A stretch of DNA of 64,000 bases, from the NCBI RefSeq assembly GCF_024139115.2, contig NC_085139.1, positions 101,666,158 through 101,730,157 of the forward strand. Reading direction: 5' to 3'. The stretch comes from Armigeres subalbatus. Its lineage: Eukaryota; Arthropoda; Insecta; Diptera; Culicidae. Both the position numbers and the translations under genes were made by a program. Below the pieces are notes generated by a model. That model did no database searches. It was not told where the DNA came from and saw nothing but the letters and a program-made list of their open reading frames with translations. Shown here in pieces: positions 21,565 to 34,815 of this stretch; positions within the stretch are counted from its first letter, which is position 1, and each line of letters opens with the position of its first letter.

Positions 21565-24097
21565 CAAAATAAAAAATAAAAGAAAAAAAGATCCTCGGAT
21601 TTGTTAAATAATGTTTCGAAAAAAATTCAAATTTTTTGCGGAAATTTTGTTTAAAAAAAATGCGGCCGATAATTTATATAAGAATCTCCCATGGAACTTT
21701 CATTAAATTTGAACACCCACGCCGAAAAATTTTAAGAAAATAATCTTTTTTCGTTGACAATAAAATAAAAAACAAAGGTCACTCAGAAGCAAGTTAACGT
21801 AAATCTTCATTTTACTATCACTTGCATTGACACTCAGTAGCCATCTTCGACATCGACTCGTGTTTGCTTTGATCCGAAGTTGCTTTGCCCCCCGTTTGGA
21901 TTCCAAACTTCCAAACAAAATTTGCCGCCTGATATTCAAAAGCCGATTGATATTCAAGCGAATGAATATCGACTGCAGCTGAATTCAATATTCTGAAGTA
22001 TGGCTGTGTTGCACCAACAAATGATGATTATTGCACTTTATTTACTATACTAAAACATATTTTTTAGACATCTAACTTGCAATAAGGAAGAAAATTTGGC
22101 ATGTGAAGGTTTTTGAAGGCAAAATATGTTTCTGAGGTAATTCAAGACCCCTTTCCACTCTGGAATGGGGTAAGAACAGATCTCCGCATAACATCAGGCA
22201 AATAGAGGCAAATTTGGTATGTAGCTAAAACAGAATTTTTGACGTTTGCTCTGCGATTACATTGGCCTCTTCTGAATACTTCATCGTCTCAATTAATTTT
22301 GGGCGAGACGAAGTTCAACGCCCAAATAAATATTAAAATGAAACAAAAATTTAAAAAACTCTTCGGATTGTTAAAGAATGTTTAAAAAATTCTCAAATTT
22401 ATGTTTTCTTCAGCTATGCCATGTTATAATATTATATTATTATTAGTTAAAATAATCTTTCGTGTTAGATTGTTTGTTTTCTAGTGTTATTTAATTAGAA
22501 CTTATAATTAAAACTATATAATTTTAACTCAATGAATACTCTTATATTTCAAAGAAGTATAAAATGGCGACAAATAAACTGCAAAACAAACAGTCATCAA
22601 AAATTTCTATTTTATAACTAAATAAGAATTTTTTTTCGGATTGTTTAGTTGTATGTTTCACCTTTAAACAAACTTTGCACTATTTTATATAGTTACGTAT
22701 TGTTTCACTAACAGTAAGGCCATCTTCAGTTTTCCGTGAAGCTTAAATATTTTGAAACTCGGCCACAACATTCTTTGACGTGAAAACATTTCGATCCAAA
22801 TTCGAGTGCAATAAGTATTAAAACCTCTTGCTCTTGTCAATAAAAATATAAAATGCCAAAGCGACAATTCCTCCTATTGGATCAATGTTGCTTCATTGAA
22901 TTTGTATAGAATATAATTTCCCAACGCGCTGGAAATAAATTCCTCCTACGTACTTCAAATTAAATTTTCGATTACTTGGGGTTGTACCTTAGATAAGTTA
23001 CATTTGTCATAATATTAGTTCCCAATCAACAATGCCGTAAATTTTTTTTTAATTCAGGTTAAAATATAAAATAAATTTCATATTTGTAAATTTTTTTATT
23101 TTATTTTATGCTAACATGTTGAGAAAAATAAGTGCAGAACAATCAAAAGTGACTTTCGTTAACCTTTATAATAACCAATACCAAAATGCTTAAATTATTT
23201 AATATAATAACTTGAATACGGCTCCGTTATGCTCAAACATTTTGAGCCTTCCAAATTAATTACTGATGTAGATATTATCTTCATTTTCGAAATATATTTG
23301 GTGTAGAATAGTGTATGAAATCGAGGAACTGACGTCGTAGTTTTATATTAGCCATAAAAATGTTCTTCAGTCAGATGGGCCTTCAAAAACTAATTTTGTA
23401 AATCGTACATAACTTTTGATGAAAAAAAAAATACATCTGAGATATTTGTACACAAAGCTCAATATAAGCTAAGCTTTCCACCGATGTATTAATATTAAAA
23501 ACCGGTGGTTGCCGTAAAACCGTAAAATAGTTTTTAAATATAAATCCAAGATGGCGGCCAAATTAAATATGGCTGCCTCAATTTCAAAATGAGAGCACAC
23601 TCTTCCTCTTTCCAACGATATGGTGATCTCTAAGGTCGGTTGAGAAATGTTGGAGTTATGACAGTTTTGGTGTGTTGAGAATTGACCAAAATCGAGGGGT
23701 CCACAAAAGTGATTTCTTGTATAACTAACGAAGGGTCCATCTTTCTAAAGAGTTCAACTTAGATCCCCAATATACTCGCCGAAAGCTTTCGAATGAACAT
23801 GAATTTAGGCATTTTTAAGAACCTCGTGCAAATAGTGGCCCTGTCTCAGCGCGAATCAGTCCATACAAAGTAGCTATAGAACATTTAAACGGTGGTAGGT
23901 CATTTGGCATAAAGTCGTTTGGATTAACGCCATTTGGCAATTTTGGAACTAATGTAAAATATGTTAATTTTTTTTATAATTATTGTCGCTTTTACATCAA
24001 AAGAGAGATGTTGTGTTTCATATCTCCTTTTCTACTTATCATCTTTTTTGCCCGGCAGAAGGCAATGAAGATATGATTCAAACTTTCAATTCAGATA
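21565..24097. other. AT-rich non-coding stretch with short motif repeats
   Basis: Near 22709-22735 the string ACAGTAAGGCCATCTTCAGT resembles the arm of the hairpin element at 61399-61630 (AACAGTAAGGCCGTCTTCAG). Around 23895-23945 there is a small repeat of CATTTGGCA / TCGTTTGGATTAACG type, seen again at 25115-25170. No gene seen. Confidence 0.4.
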
Positions 24098-24320
24098 TTT
24101 CTCGCGTGATTTTTGAAAACGTTGTAAGTCCAAAAGAGAGGCTCTCTTTGTTTACTTTCTCTTTCGCTAATCAGCAGCACAGATCTGAAGAGAATAGCTT
24201 TGTCTAGTGTGCTGAGGTAAAAATATGCAACAAATTTAAAACTAGCTTAGATATTAGCAAAAGAGAGCGTATTGAAAGAGTCTCTCATTTGGCGACGTTT
24301 TCAAAAATCATGCTAGATTT
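24098..24320. mobile_element. MITE family M1, copy 2
   Basis: About 223 bp, closely similar by eye to 15856-16117 at both ends (CGTGATTTTTGAAAACGTTG and the complement of CATGATTTTTGAAAACGTCG) but with a shorter middle. It lies at the left edge of the 24330-24965 repeat array. A copy-specific TATTTCTCGCGTG start is shared with copy 1. Confidence 0.75.
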
Positions 24321-24329
24321 GCTCGCTTT

Positions 24330-24965
24330 AAGGTACGGAAAAGTATGATTCCTTCTTTCAAGGGATGGATTTGTCTGGCAGAAAGCAAAATAAGATGTGG
24401 GTGCGTCATTCAGTTCAGGCATTTGCTCGGTTTTAGGCAACTGGAGACATGATCTCTTAATCAACGGATCAATTTGCCCGGCAGAAGGCAAGAGAGGATA
24501 TGACTCCTTCTTCCAATTCATGCATTTGCTTGCTTTAAGGTAAGGGAGATACGATCCTTTTTCAAGAATTGCATTTGTCCGGCAGATGGCAAGAGAGAAT
24601 ATGATTCCTTCTTTCAATTCAGGGAAGCTATGATCTCTTCTTGGGGGATGCATTTGCCCGACGGATGGCAAGAGCGAATATGACCCCTTCTTTTGATATA
24701 GCCATTTGCTCGGTTTAAGGCAAGGGGAAATAAGATCCCTTCTTTCAGAGATCCTTTTGCCCGGCAGAAGGCTAGCTAGGATATGACTCGTTCTTTCAAT
24801 ACGGGCATTTCCCCGCTTCAAGGCAAGGGGAGATATGATACCTTCTTTCAAGGAAAGGATTTGTCCGGCAGATGGCAAGAGAGAATAAGACTCCTTCTTT
24901 CGACTCAGGAATTTGCTTTGTTTAAGGCAAGGAGAGAGTGCGATTACTTTACACTCTGATGTAAA
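24330..24965. repeat. Diverged 55-60-bp tandem repeat
   Basis: About ten units, each with a pair of motifs: (A/G)ATTTG(C/T)CCGGCAGA(A/T)GGCAAG and GA(G/T)ATATGA(T/C)(T/C)CCTTCTTTCAA. Alternate units carry TTTGCTCGGTTTAAGGCAAG instead. The 229-codon minus frame is a product of this repeat and not a gene. Related short arrays lie at 6880-7062. Confidence 0.8.
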
Positions 24966-26499
24966 CATTTGCAATATTTCTGTTTTTACATGAACCTTCT
25001 TTATTCTTCTTTTGCCACGTCGTACAATAATGCGTCCAATGTTTCATAGTAGAATCAACGAAGCTGAATGGCTCGATGTTATTCATCAATCACAAAGCAA
25101 TAATAGCAATTATCCCGAACGGTCGTTAAGCCAAACGACCATTATGCCATACGACATTATACCAAACGGGGTACAATCATTTAAACAAGTATTGTCATTG
25201 TCTTCGTCTGTTTATGTCTGCGAAGAACGATGAAAATCTTCGGCGTAATATGCTCCGTGTGACGTGGAAATCGAAGAAGGATGCGACTCTGTTGAAGACA
25301 GGTTTTAGGCCACAAATAACTCCATGCATACCTTAATTTGTACAACTAAAGGGCGGCTGGAGAAACTCAAACTGGAACTGGAGGAACAATACTCAAATAT
25401 CATATTAGCGGATCTAAACAAGAAATTAGCTATTTTTTTATGTTTGTCTTATTAGAGGGAGGACTGAAAGCTCTTATAATTGTTCAGTATGAATCAATCC
25501 CAGTTTCGTCATATGCGGAATCGAAGGAATTAGAATCCACAATAATTTCTTGTGGATTCTTTTTCTAGATGAACCTAAGATGAGCCACCCTAGGGCTACA
25601 AGTCTTTTAAATAAAGCCAATCAATCAATTAATTCAATACATTCTTTTGATAAAATTTGATATACCAGAAAAAGCAGAAGCACAATTTCTTCTTGAAGTG
25701 ACATCCATGCCGATTTTTCACTTCATTTAAAGTTTAAAAATTAACACGCAATATTAGAATTTTCAAAGCTTATAATTCTTTATTTCCTCTATGTAAAAAG
25801 ATAGAAAAAATTAATGGATTAAAACGAATTCGCAAATTAGTGAAGGAAAAAAATACAAATTAATGCCATTTCGTCTTTATATGTCGTATTGGCCTGGTTT
25901 TATCACTGTTCTGCTCGTACGGGTCCCAGAATTCAGAATACATGTTGGGACTTGTGATGTGGTTCTCCTATCCGGAGTTTTTCCAGTGGGCCACTAGGTC
26001 AGATGCAGTAAATTTGACCGCAACTTCCTGTTCCAGAAATGGCCAACGACAGGTTTCTTTGAAATGACCCTTTGGGAACCGCCACAAAATGGCCAGTTCA
26101 ATATTTTCGCTCCATATTAACAATATGAGTATTAAACTTCAGCATTTTGCAAGACAAGTGGAATTTTGACATCCTTATATGATTCTGGGGACATTGGCCA
26201 CCCTGGGGTCAGTGACAAAATGGCAGCAATTTGAATTTATCTCCTTCGCTCAGGCCGATACGGGTAAAAATTTTCTGAACTGCCAAAAATTCTTTCAGAA
26301 CTCCAGATTTTTTTTGAACAAAATTAATCAAAAATAGTTTGAAAGCTGTTCAAGTTCACCCACAGTCTTCTCATGAATTATGAATCCTTTGAATTCCTTT
26401 TAGATTAATCGGTTTTCATGAAAACATCATCTGAAATTATTTATCATAATTTAAAACTTTTAAAGATTTCAATCAATAAGTTTCATTAGAAACTCTTGA
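24966..26499. other. Non-coding stretch, no gene recognised
   Basis: Contains a short repeat of TTAAGCCAAACGACC / TATGCCATACGAC type at 25115-25170, related to 23895-23945. The rest shows no supported feature. Confidence 0.4.
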
Positions 26500-26828
26500 C
26501 AATGGCGAAACGAATCCTGCCAAGGTAGCTTACGAAGCGCGAATCGAAGGAAACGGCATTGAACAGATTCGATTCTCTCAGCACCGTTATTGTAAGAGGG
26601 ACTCGAGACAACAGAACAGTACTCTGGAGTCGAGCGCACCAGAGAGCAATAGAGAGCTTTTAAACAGTGTACATATATCGGTGAAATTCTTTGCTACTCT
26701 GAAGATGAATCCCATAGTTCTGGATGCTTTGTCGACGATGAATAAGATGTGTTGCTTGAATACTATTTCCAAGTCTAGGATCACGCTAAGGTCTTTCACA
26801 TGGCCCACTCACTACCGGATGGTACATG
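26500..26828 (-). pseudogene. 3' fragment of a Jockey/CR1-type reverse transcriptase
   Basis: Minus-strand translation gives VKDLSVILDLEIVFKQHI, then VDKASRTMGFIFRVAKNF, then, after a frameshift near 26595, NNGAERIESVQCRFLRFALR. The order VKDLGVILDxxLxFxxHI, xxKASRxLGFIxRxxKxF, IExVQxRFLRF is the typical thumb/C-terminal stretch of Jockey- and CR1-like non-LTR retrotransposons. Only about 110 residues remain. There is no catalytic box, and the copy is frameshifted and 5'-truncated. The source element could be any Jockey-group family. Confidence 0.8.
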
Positions 26829-28574
26829 AAAACTTTTAGATGTGCATTCCCCAATAGCTACGGTCAGATGGGGGTCAGAAAGACACGAATGAAACTAGTT
26901 AGGGCCGATGTCCACGTAGCGGTGTTTTACGCTGCGTGCATGCCGCGTTCACGCAAGGTACCCAGCATCAAATGGAGCAATGCACACGTAAACGTGTGAC
27001 GGACCATTTCGAGCAAATGTTGACCTTGAAGAAATATTAACTACGGGAAGTCATTTTCTTCAAAAAATGTAATTATCGGAGTAAAATTATTTTCAATCAT
27101 ACGTTATTTGTTCGGAAAACGTCATTAAAAAAAAAAACGTCAAAAAGCCAATTTAATTTTCATAAAAAATTTCGGAGAAACACTATTTTAAAAAAACTAG
27201 CAATGGGTAATGTTTTTAACATAACCGCGAGTTGACGTAGGACTTGTATGAACGCATCGTATTTACATTTGACTTCTATCTTTTGGATCTATGGAGTTTG
27301 ATTATAGGTATTGATATTGGAAACGACAACTTCCATGCTGTGTAGAATTATTAGCAATATGTTTATTCAAAGCTTCTGGGAATAAAACTAATGAATAAAT
27401 ACATAATTAGAATTGCTTTGTTTCTAACTATTAATCCCTTATTTACTTAAGCAAATGTAGGGCATTTATAAATTTCTTAATGATGATAGTATTTGAAGTT
27501 TTAAAATTCTATTAATAAAATTTTCAGACTTGTGCAAACAATGTAATTTTAGGGAAACCCGTTTACCAAACAAATAAATACAGCACAAATTTCGTTGCTT
27601 CTTTTTTCTAACATGCGTGCTTACTGCTGTAAAAAAATCACAACAATAAGAAACAAGTCAAGGAGCAGTAACCCTACTAAAATAGAGGAGGTACTGCTAA
27701 TACGTCAACGAAAAATTATTTAATGTTTTGATTCCAAACTTCAAGTCTACGTCAAGTTTAATAATATAATTTCTCAGAAAATGAAAAACAAGGAATAAGA
27801 TTATGTTTATTTAAATATTCTGCAGGAAATTATTTTTTGCGGACTTTTTCAAAACATTTACATGTAATACAGCGAAATTTTCATACCTAAAATGGATATT
27901 AACACTATTGCTCATTGTGCATCTTTAATTGCTAATGCCTTCTGCGAATAAATGAAAGTAATTATTTTAATCCAATTTTTATTCTCATCATTGTAGTTGA
28001 TTTTTTTTTTCGGGAAAATCAGAACTGTTATAGTATAACCATGTTCAATGTACGTGTCGTTTAGTACCAAGCACAACTTAACATATGTTCCGTCATATGC
28101 CATGACTCTTACCCATCCCGGGATCATGTGGATTATGAAACCAATCACTTTTTGTGGATGAGCAGACCAAATCAATCTAATTTTATTATTCTTCATCCAC
28201 CACCGTTGCCTTCGCTGCCTCAGCCATCATCGGCTACTAGCCATGAACTCCGAGCGATGCGATGGGCGATTGCATCCATCGTAACCGACACCACTGCATC
28301 CGACCATCATCAAGCACAGAATGACAAAAAAATGCGCCCACTTTTTTCATGCATATTCGCAGACCCACCGGCAGTTCTACTGCTGGCGACTGCATGCTGT
28401 GTAGGTAAACAAACACAGCGAACGAACGAACGAAACGAACCATGCGCGAGCAAAAAGCACGTCAGTACGCGTTGCTGTCACAAATTGTAATGGCTCGCAC
28501 ACGGCAGGCACTGCTTCTTTTATACACGATGAAAATCTCACGCTAGACCCGAAGGCCCGTGACATACCGCATTC
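26829..28574. other. Non-coding stretch, no gene established
   Basis: AT-rich with a GC-richer island at 28080-28510. That island has a CGAA microsatellite (about 28418-28440) and overlapping 60-120-codon frames on both strands. None has a recognisable domain. A GACGTAGGACTT motif lies at about 27234. Confidence 0.35.
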
Positions 28575-28875
28575 TGATGTCCGTGTTAGGAATGCACGGG
28601 ATTGATTACATATGAAATTTTTGCTGGCTTTGACAAGAATTTAAATTTTCAATAGGCTATCGTTAAGAATCTTAAGTTTTAATGAAATAGGCAAATTGCT
28701 GGAGGGTGTCCGAATCGATTGATATATAAATATTGAAAATCCATCGAAAGATGAAGGCGCTAGTAACGTTTGAAATCTTCCCTTCCAGCGTAACGCTCTC
28801 AATTTCCAAAAATCTAAATGACACCCAGTATAGTAAAGAAAGACGTAAATCCTACGTCAAAAAAATTTCTTTTTT
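28575..28875. repeat. Dispersed repeat, copy 2 (partner at 18380-18645)
   Basis: Matches 18380-18645 at TGATGTCCGTGTTAGGAAT, GCACGGGATTG, AAAATCCATCGAAAGA and the palindromic GACGTAAATCCTACGTC. The middle has diverged and contains indels. Confidence 0.5.
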
Positions 28876-29129
28876 GGATAGATGTAACAAACTATTTTGT
28901 CTCCCCCTTCGGATTTTTTTTTTCAAAAAATAATATTTTGAGGGGGCAACAAAATAATAATTTTGAGGATTTTCAAAACATTCTTTAACAAATCCGAGGA
29001 GTTTTTTTAATTTTTTTTTCATAGTAATATTTATTTTTATTTATTATGTCACTTCGGGAAAATGGCACTTTCAGGGAAATATTATTTTCGGCCAACGGTC
29101 ATTTTCAGGCAGTTGTTATTTACGAATCT

Positions 29130-29345
29130 ATGACAAAAGGTCGAAAGGACAAAAGGTCGAAAGACAAAAGGTCGAAAAGACAAAACGTCGAATGAGACAG
29201 AAGGTCGAAAGGACAAAAGGTCGAAAGGACAAAAGGTCGAAAGGTACGAAAGGTCAAAAAGGACAAAAGGTCGAAAAAGATAAAAGGTTGAAAGAGACAA
29301 AAGGTCGAAAAGGACAAAACGTCGAAAGAGACAAAACTTCGATCA
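29130..29345. repeat. 16/17-bp tandem repeat GGACAAAAGGTCGAAA
   Basis: About 13 imperfect units of RGACAAAAGGTCGAAA with small indels (AAGGACAAAACGTCGAAAGA and similar). Both strands have repeat-derived open frames of 65-72 codons, which are not genes. Confidence 0.9.
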
Positions 29346-29680
29346 AGAACAAGTTGATAACAAGTTGGGTGTTTGTGCTATGCATTTAACTTCAAGCAGA
29401 AGTAATAACACACTCATCTCATTAATCAAAGTGGAAGAATGAGCCATTTTCAAAGAAGGAGAAATTTCTAAGAAACAATATCATGAATGTCTAGATAGTT
29501 TTGTTAGAGATAAAGCAGATTGTTGATTTTGGAAATGAATAAAACTTGTATTGCGCGAGACAGAGTTGTCCTATACAGTTGACAAAAACATTGCACTTTC
29601 ATTTTTCACTATTTTAAACAATTAAATAAAATGCATTCAATGAGTGCAAATACTAGATGGATATCAAGGTTTTCTGAATG

Positions 29681-29754
29681 TCACTTCGATCTGTCAAAAT
29701 AGGCGCGCGCATTGATGTAATATGCGGCGTGCGCCATTTGACAGATCGATGTGA
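29681..29754. repeat. Short inverted repeat (hairpin)
   Basis: TCACTTCGATCTGTCAAAAT at 29681-29700 pairs with ATTTGACAGATCGATGTGA ending at 29754. GC-rich arms GGCGCGCGC / GCGTGCGCC lie inside. About 74 bp. It may be a tiny foldback MITE. Confidence 0.55.
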
Positions 29755-29789
29755 TAAATCCATTCGCCCGAGAAGACCATTCAATTGAC

Positions 29790-29998
29790 TACACACTTAA
29801 ATCATTTCAATTTTGCTTCAATTCACCGAAATCTCAACAGCAGATTTGTTCGGTAATTATTTCACCGATTTTCTGCGGTTTTTTCCTTTGTTCAACTGTC
29901 AAAACTACCAAAAAATCTGTAAAATTTTTACCGAACAGTTCTGCTGTTGAGATTTCGGTGAAATTTCACAGAAATCTGCGATTTATTTTAAGTGTGTA
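29790..29998. mobile_element. MITE with TA ends, ACACACTTAA
   Basis: A 209-bp element from TACACACTTAAA (29790) to TTTTAAGTGTGTA (29998). A second nested inverted repeat pairs TTCACCGAAATCTCAACAGC (continuing to TTCGGTAA) with TTACCGAACAG and the following GCTGTTGAGATTTCGGTGAA. It is strongly foldback and has no coding capacity. TA duplication suggests a Tc1/mariner origin. Confidence 0.75.
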
Positions 29999-30109
29999 CA
30001 CTAGACCTGTAATTTGTCGGCGGCGGCGTGATAGATCATTTTCTGCCAGCAGCGACGGCGTGGCGGCGTGAGTCGGCGTTAGATTAATTCAAGCAATAGA
30101 AATTTTCCG

Positions 30110-30930
30110 AAATTCTTCCACAAATTCAACCAGGAAGTGCTCTGAAATCTGCTCCAGGAATTACTCCAAAAGTTCCTCCTGGAATTCCTTGTCTAGAAGT
30201 TCACCTGGGAATTTCTCCAGGAATTCCACCGGAAGTCCCTCCAGGAATTCCTTCGGATGTTCCTCCAACAATTACTCCGGAAGATCCTCCAGGACTTGCT
30301 CCGGAAGTTCCCCCAGGAATTCTTCCGGAAGCTCCTCTAGGAATTTCTCCGAAAGCACTGTCAGTAATACTTCCGATAATCCTTCCTTTGATCTAGAAAT
30401 CCCCGAGACGGCCTGTAACTTCTTAAATAACTACCAATAGAACTTATCCTGAAATTCATTATGAATTTCCTCCAAGAACTCCTCCAAGAGCACTTCATAA
30501 ATTATTTCAAAAACGCTACAGAAGTTACAACGAAGGCCCTTCATATATTTCTTCTTAATCCTTTCTGGAATTCACAATGAATCGCTCTAAATCCACCTCC
30601 CGGGATTTTTCCGGAAAATTGCCCACGAATTGTTGAAGAACTTCTTATGGAAATTAAATTGCGAAACCTAGATCTAGAAAATCTTACGCGCATTCCTCTG
30701 GGAATTCTTCCGGAAATTTGTTTCAAGAACTCATTAACAAATTCCTTCAACATTTCCCAGGAACTTCCCACGGAAACTTCTTTGGAGATTCTCCAATAAT
30801 TCGCCCAAAAAAACCTTGCAGAATTTTTCTGGGAGACTCTCTTCAAAACTTCTCCGAAATAACATAAGAAAACACTCCGAAAATTATCCCGCTTTTTCTT
30901 CAGACTGCTTTAGAAATTCTCCAAGAATTC
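30110..30930. repeat. 12-bp tandem repeat GGAATTCCTCCA type
   Basis: Degenerate alternation of GGAATTCCTCC and GGAAGTTCCTCC half-units (24-bp period), clearest at 30180-30360, fading to the right where minus-strand versions of the motif appear. The 83- and 101-codon frames are repeat products. Confidence 0.75.
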
Positions 30931-31166
30931 AGACTTTATTGGAAGTGAGAATATATGCTGCATAATTGTAAAGAAGATAATTGTTATATGAACTTGGTTG
31001 AAAATATGTATTTCCGACTTTTGAAAAAGAAATCATAATATCTTGTGCATTGATCAGGACCAATTCGAAATTTAATAAAAGTTAACAGTACTCAGTAGGT
31101 AAACCTACGATTAGGCAAAATTTTGGCAATATGGCAAATTGTAGGTCATTTGGTATACGTTATGCC

Positions 31167-31658
31167 CAAGACTGACAATAGTCACCGTCACAGCACGAAA
31201 TGCCACAGGTAGCGACGACACTACTCGACACATCGGCAACGCACGACGTGAGCTTTCGTCGTGTAACCAAATCGTCATGACGACATCAAAGAACGAAGAC
31301 TTCATACCGCTATTCTTCAAGCGGCAGCTGCCATGCGAAGATTTTTATTAATCTTTTGTAATAATGAATTTGAAGCAACGTTATGAATGTTATCAATACA
31401 TTTATGTTACCAAAATTCCTACTAGTCGTTTATTTGAGACACCATTATGTTTTTAACCAGTCCGTCTATAATGACGTGCAATCAATTGTGTGAAGAAGTG
31501 ACGACGAAAATCGTCACAACCTTTGGCTGCGCGACTATCTTCGTAGGAGGCATGCGGCTGCGAAGATAACGATTAGGTGTTGCGTCGTGCAATGTTATGA
31601 CGAAGACTATATTTTTTTCGCTTTCTTCATACGACGAGAATGACTATTGTCAGCCCTG
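31167..31658. mobile_element. hAT-type MITE with 8-bp target duplication
   Basis: A 492-bp element with ends CAAGACTGACAATAGTC and GACTATTGTCAGCCCTG (17-bp inverted repeat with two mismatches), flanked by perfect 8-bp duplications GTTATGCC (31159-31166 and 31659-31666). CAnGnCTG ends and 8-bp duplications are diagnostic of the hAT superfamily. The interior has TCGTCGT-rich inverted motifs and no transposase. Confidence 0.85.
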
Positions 31659-31666
31659 GTTATGCC

Positions 31667-34539
31667 TTCAATTATGGTGAATAAAGTGAGAATAATTTAC
31701 CCTTTTTTCCATATTAAAAAAATAGGAAAATACGAAAATGCGAAGTAAATAATTTATCTTTTGTTTACCATAGCTCCAATTCGGGAGCGGTAGAGCTATT
31801 GCACAAGGCTTGACTCGGAATACATCGCTTCAGCTCTGTGAGTAACCGCTAAGACGGAAGGTTCAACTATTGGCTAATCCCCGACCCTGTCTCCGTACAG
31901 AATTACGCAATTTTAATTACGAATTTTGAACACAGTTGTTTCAACCAAAGTCGTCAAAATCAACGGAATTCGTCGTTTATCCTGCAAACAGCTACTACAG
32001 CATCGTCCAGTAGTTCATCCGACGAAGCCATGTACCAAGTGCGGTTAACATCTTTATCTCTACCACTGTGCTCGGACTTCTGGAATCCTAACGTCGGTCA
32101 GCGAATGGATTTGGTAAGGTTTTTTTTTGTATGAATTGTTTGCGATCGAGTTGCCCACTTCGCCTGGAAATGTAGTAGCCAAGGATGTGATCCAGAAAAC
32201 ATCACACTCTTCTCCACACAAAAGAAGATTTCCAATATTCGTTCGGAGGACAGTACAGTAGAGTTACAAAGCCAGGTTCTCAAGTTTCTCCTCAGCCTAG
32301 GCAGAAGTAGTGACACAAGGTCGCCAAGCCACTCTTCAAGCAGAAAAAAACTATAGCATAGAATCAAAATTATCTAACCAAACATTATGCAAAATAACGA
32401 GATGAAATTTTGCAACAAAACATTCTTCTTTGTTTGTTGCTGACATTCTAGCTTCTGATCTTTGTCATTATTATCCACGACAAAAACTTTGCTTTATCGT
32501 AAGTTCAACTCTATGGTGTCAAAAAGTATCGACATTGTCGTTGCGTTACTTACTAACAATTCGATTTATTTCCCGTAACTGAAGCATGTCTTGTCTGAAC
32601 CAATCATCGCATTGTAGTACATAAGCATTTTACGATGGGGACACACGCGCCCAACAATTCGACTTTCGCTTTGAAGTCTTCGGGGATGCGCGCCTTTGAT
32701 CGACAGCAAACGACCAGTCAAAGTGATGTCATTTGAGGCTTAACACGTCCCTCCCTCTTCAACCATAGATAGTTGTCGGCGTCGCCATCGCACGTTTCGT
32801 ATATGTGACAGCCGAGCCAGAGACCACTCCGAATCGAGCTGATAAATTGGACAATTTTCTGAACTGACAGCGAGCGGAGGAAAAAAATCGACAGGCTTTG
32901 AAACAATACAACTCCAGCGCCGCGGACTACTGATGGGAAAATTGTTTACCATAAGCTCCTCTACACAACCTTGAGAAGCCGACGTACAATTGAAGCATTT
33001 TCCATCCACATTGCGCCATCATTATACGTTTGTTGTTTTTTGGGTAACGGCACGAGCGAGCGCACTATGGGGGATCCCCATACAAGCGAGCGGTCAAAAA
33101 TAAAATTGGACTTTTAAAGTGATTTTCCACTTAGTTTTAGCTGTGTATGGTCGAAATAGCATGAATATCCAATTCCCACCCCCCCCCCCCCCTTTGGGGA
33201 TCGTCTATGAATTACGTAATTATTTTTTTCATAGGTTCGATTAACGTGACAAAGCAAACCTATTTGGGAAGTTGAAATTTCGTGCGTTTTCTTAAGGAGA
33301 AGGAAGGGGCTGTACAAAAACTAAGTTCAGCAATTTATGGACATTATGGCGGCGATCATGTTAAATGACATTAATTTCATGACATTCCGTGATATTTTTG
33401 TTCTCACTCTCATGCCTCACAATTTGTATTTAGAACAATTTGTTTGACAAAGTACTAGGATCTGAAGGATCATAAAGCATTAAATGTTAATCCAATAATC
33501 CGAATTGAAAATAACCTTTGAAAAAAGGTATAAGCAAGTTAGAAATCACAAGCCCATGACATTATTACGTGTGCAAGTTATTCAAAAAATGAGAATAATA
33601 TAATCTAAAAAAATGCGGACATTCATTGTGGAATGTAAGAATGCTCCATTCTTCCGAAAAGCAAAATTCTTTTAATTTAAATAACAACACTATTTGAATT
33701 ACTTTTGATTTGTTTTCATGATTTCTACAAGTTATATACAGCATCATTCTTTTTCTGTGTCAAGGTTTAAGTCTTCAATGATATTTTCTTCAATTCCATC
33801 AACGATGGAAGATGAGATAAATTCATCTAAAGTATTAGAAGATAAAGAACTTTTGAAAATCTTCAAATATTACAAAATTACGCATGGCATAAGAATAACT
33901 AAGTGAAAAATTTTTTTCCAACGTCTCCTCGTTATCCAAATCGAGCTTAAAATGGATCTGATTCATGTAAGGCACGAAGGAAAATGTCAACATTTGCCTC
34001 TCTTGATCATTTTCTTGCATTATGAGTTCTAAATTTCTTCAACTGTTTATATTGACTTTCCGCTGGTTGTTCAGCCAGTGAACCTCAAAGTGTAGATGAG
34101 TGAATAAATATTTCCCTACCATTAGCCAGACATTCATGAACACTAGCAGGAATTTCATACGCTCCGTTCTAACTAAGATATTGTTCGTCTTTACTTTTGC
34201 AATAAACCTGTCGGCAATTATAGATTCCAGGATATTTATAAATATTTACATATTATGAAATCTCATATTTAGTTCTCCATCAGTAGCTAATGAATAGCTC
34301 AGAAAATTAGGTTTAGAGAATGACTCAACCCACTCACGCCCCAAACGCATTTCAGCGGAATGGCGACGGCAACGGTCAAATTTGACAGGAAAAATATGAG
34401 CAAACAGTTAAACCCTTCCGTCACCGTTGTGCTGCATTGCATTGGGGTTTTATTCATTTACTCCTTTGAAAAGTTAATTAAATGAGCTCAAATGGTTATA
34501 AATAAAGTCGAAGTTATTACCAATAAATGTATTTTGACC
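31667..34539. other. Non-coding stretch, no gene recognised
   Basis: A poly-C run of about 15 at 33178-33192 is present. Overlapping 60-89-codon frames at 32098-33009 have no recognisable domain. No paired repeats could be supported. Confidence 0.4.
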
Positions 34540-34815
34540 ATACCCTTTGAGCGCATAGTTCAGTCTGACCCATTTTCAATAGGAAACGATGGGACTAGAT
34601 TTCCCATCGAATGAAACTTGTTGCGAGAAAATCGGACACAAATAAGTGTCTAAATGGCGATTGCGTTCTTTTGCGCACATACATACAGACGCGCATGCAC
34701 ACACATACAGACATCACCTCAATTCTTCGCGCTGAGTTAGTTGATATATACCACTAGGGGTCTCCGGGCCTTCTATCAAACATTCGTTTTTGGAATGAGC
34801 ATTAACCTTGGAGTA
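34540..34815. repeat. Dispersed repeat with CAGACATCACCTCAATTC motif
   Basis: The motif string CATACAGACATCACCTCAAT, then GCGCTGAGTTAGTTGATATA, then GGTCTCCGGGCCTTCTATC matches, from memory, a very common interspersed repeat of Aedes genomes. No second copy exists in this window, so the call rests on recall. Boundaries uncertain. Confidence 0.45.

Noticed and set aside
24285..24974. 229-codon minus frame resembling a secreted repetitive protein
   Set aside because: It tracks the 55-60-bp tandem repeat and runs into MITE sequence at its end. No signal peptide or conserved frame.
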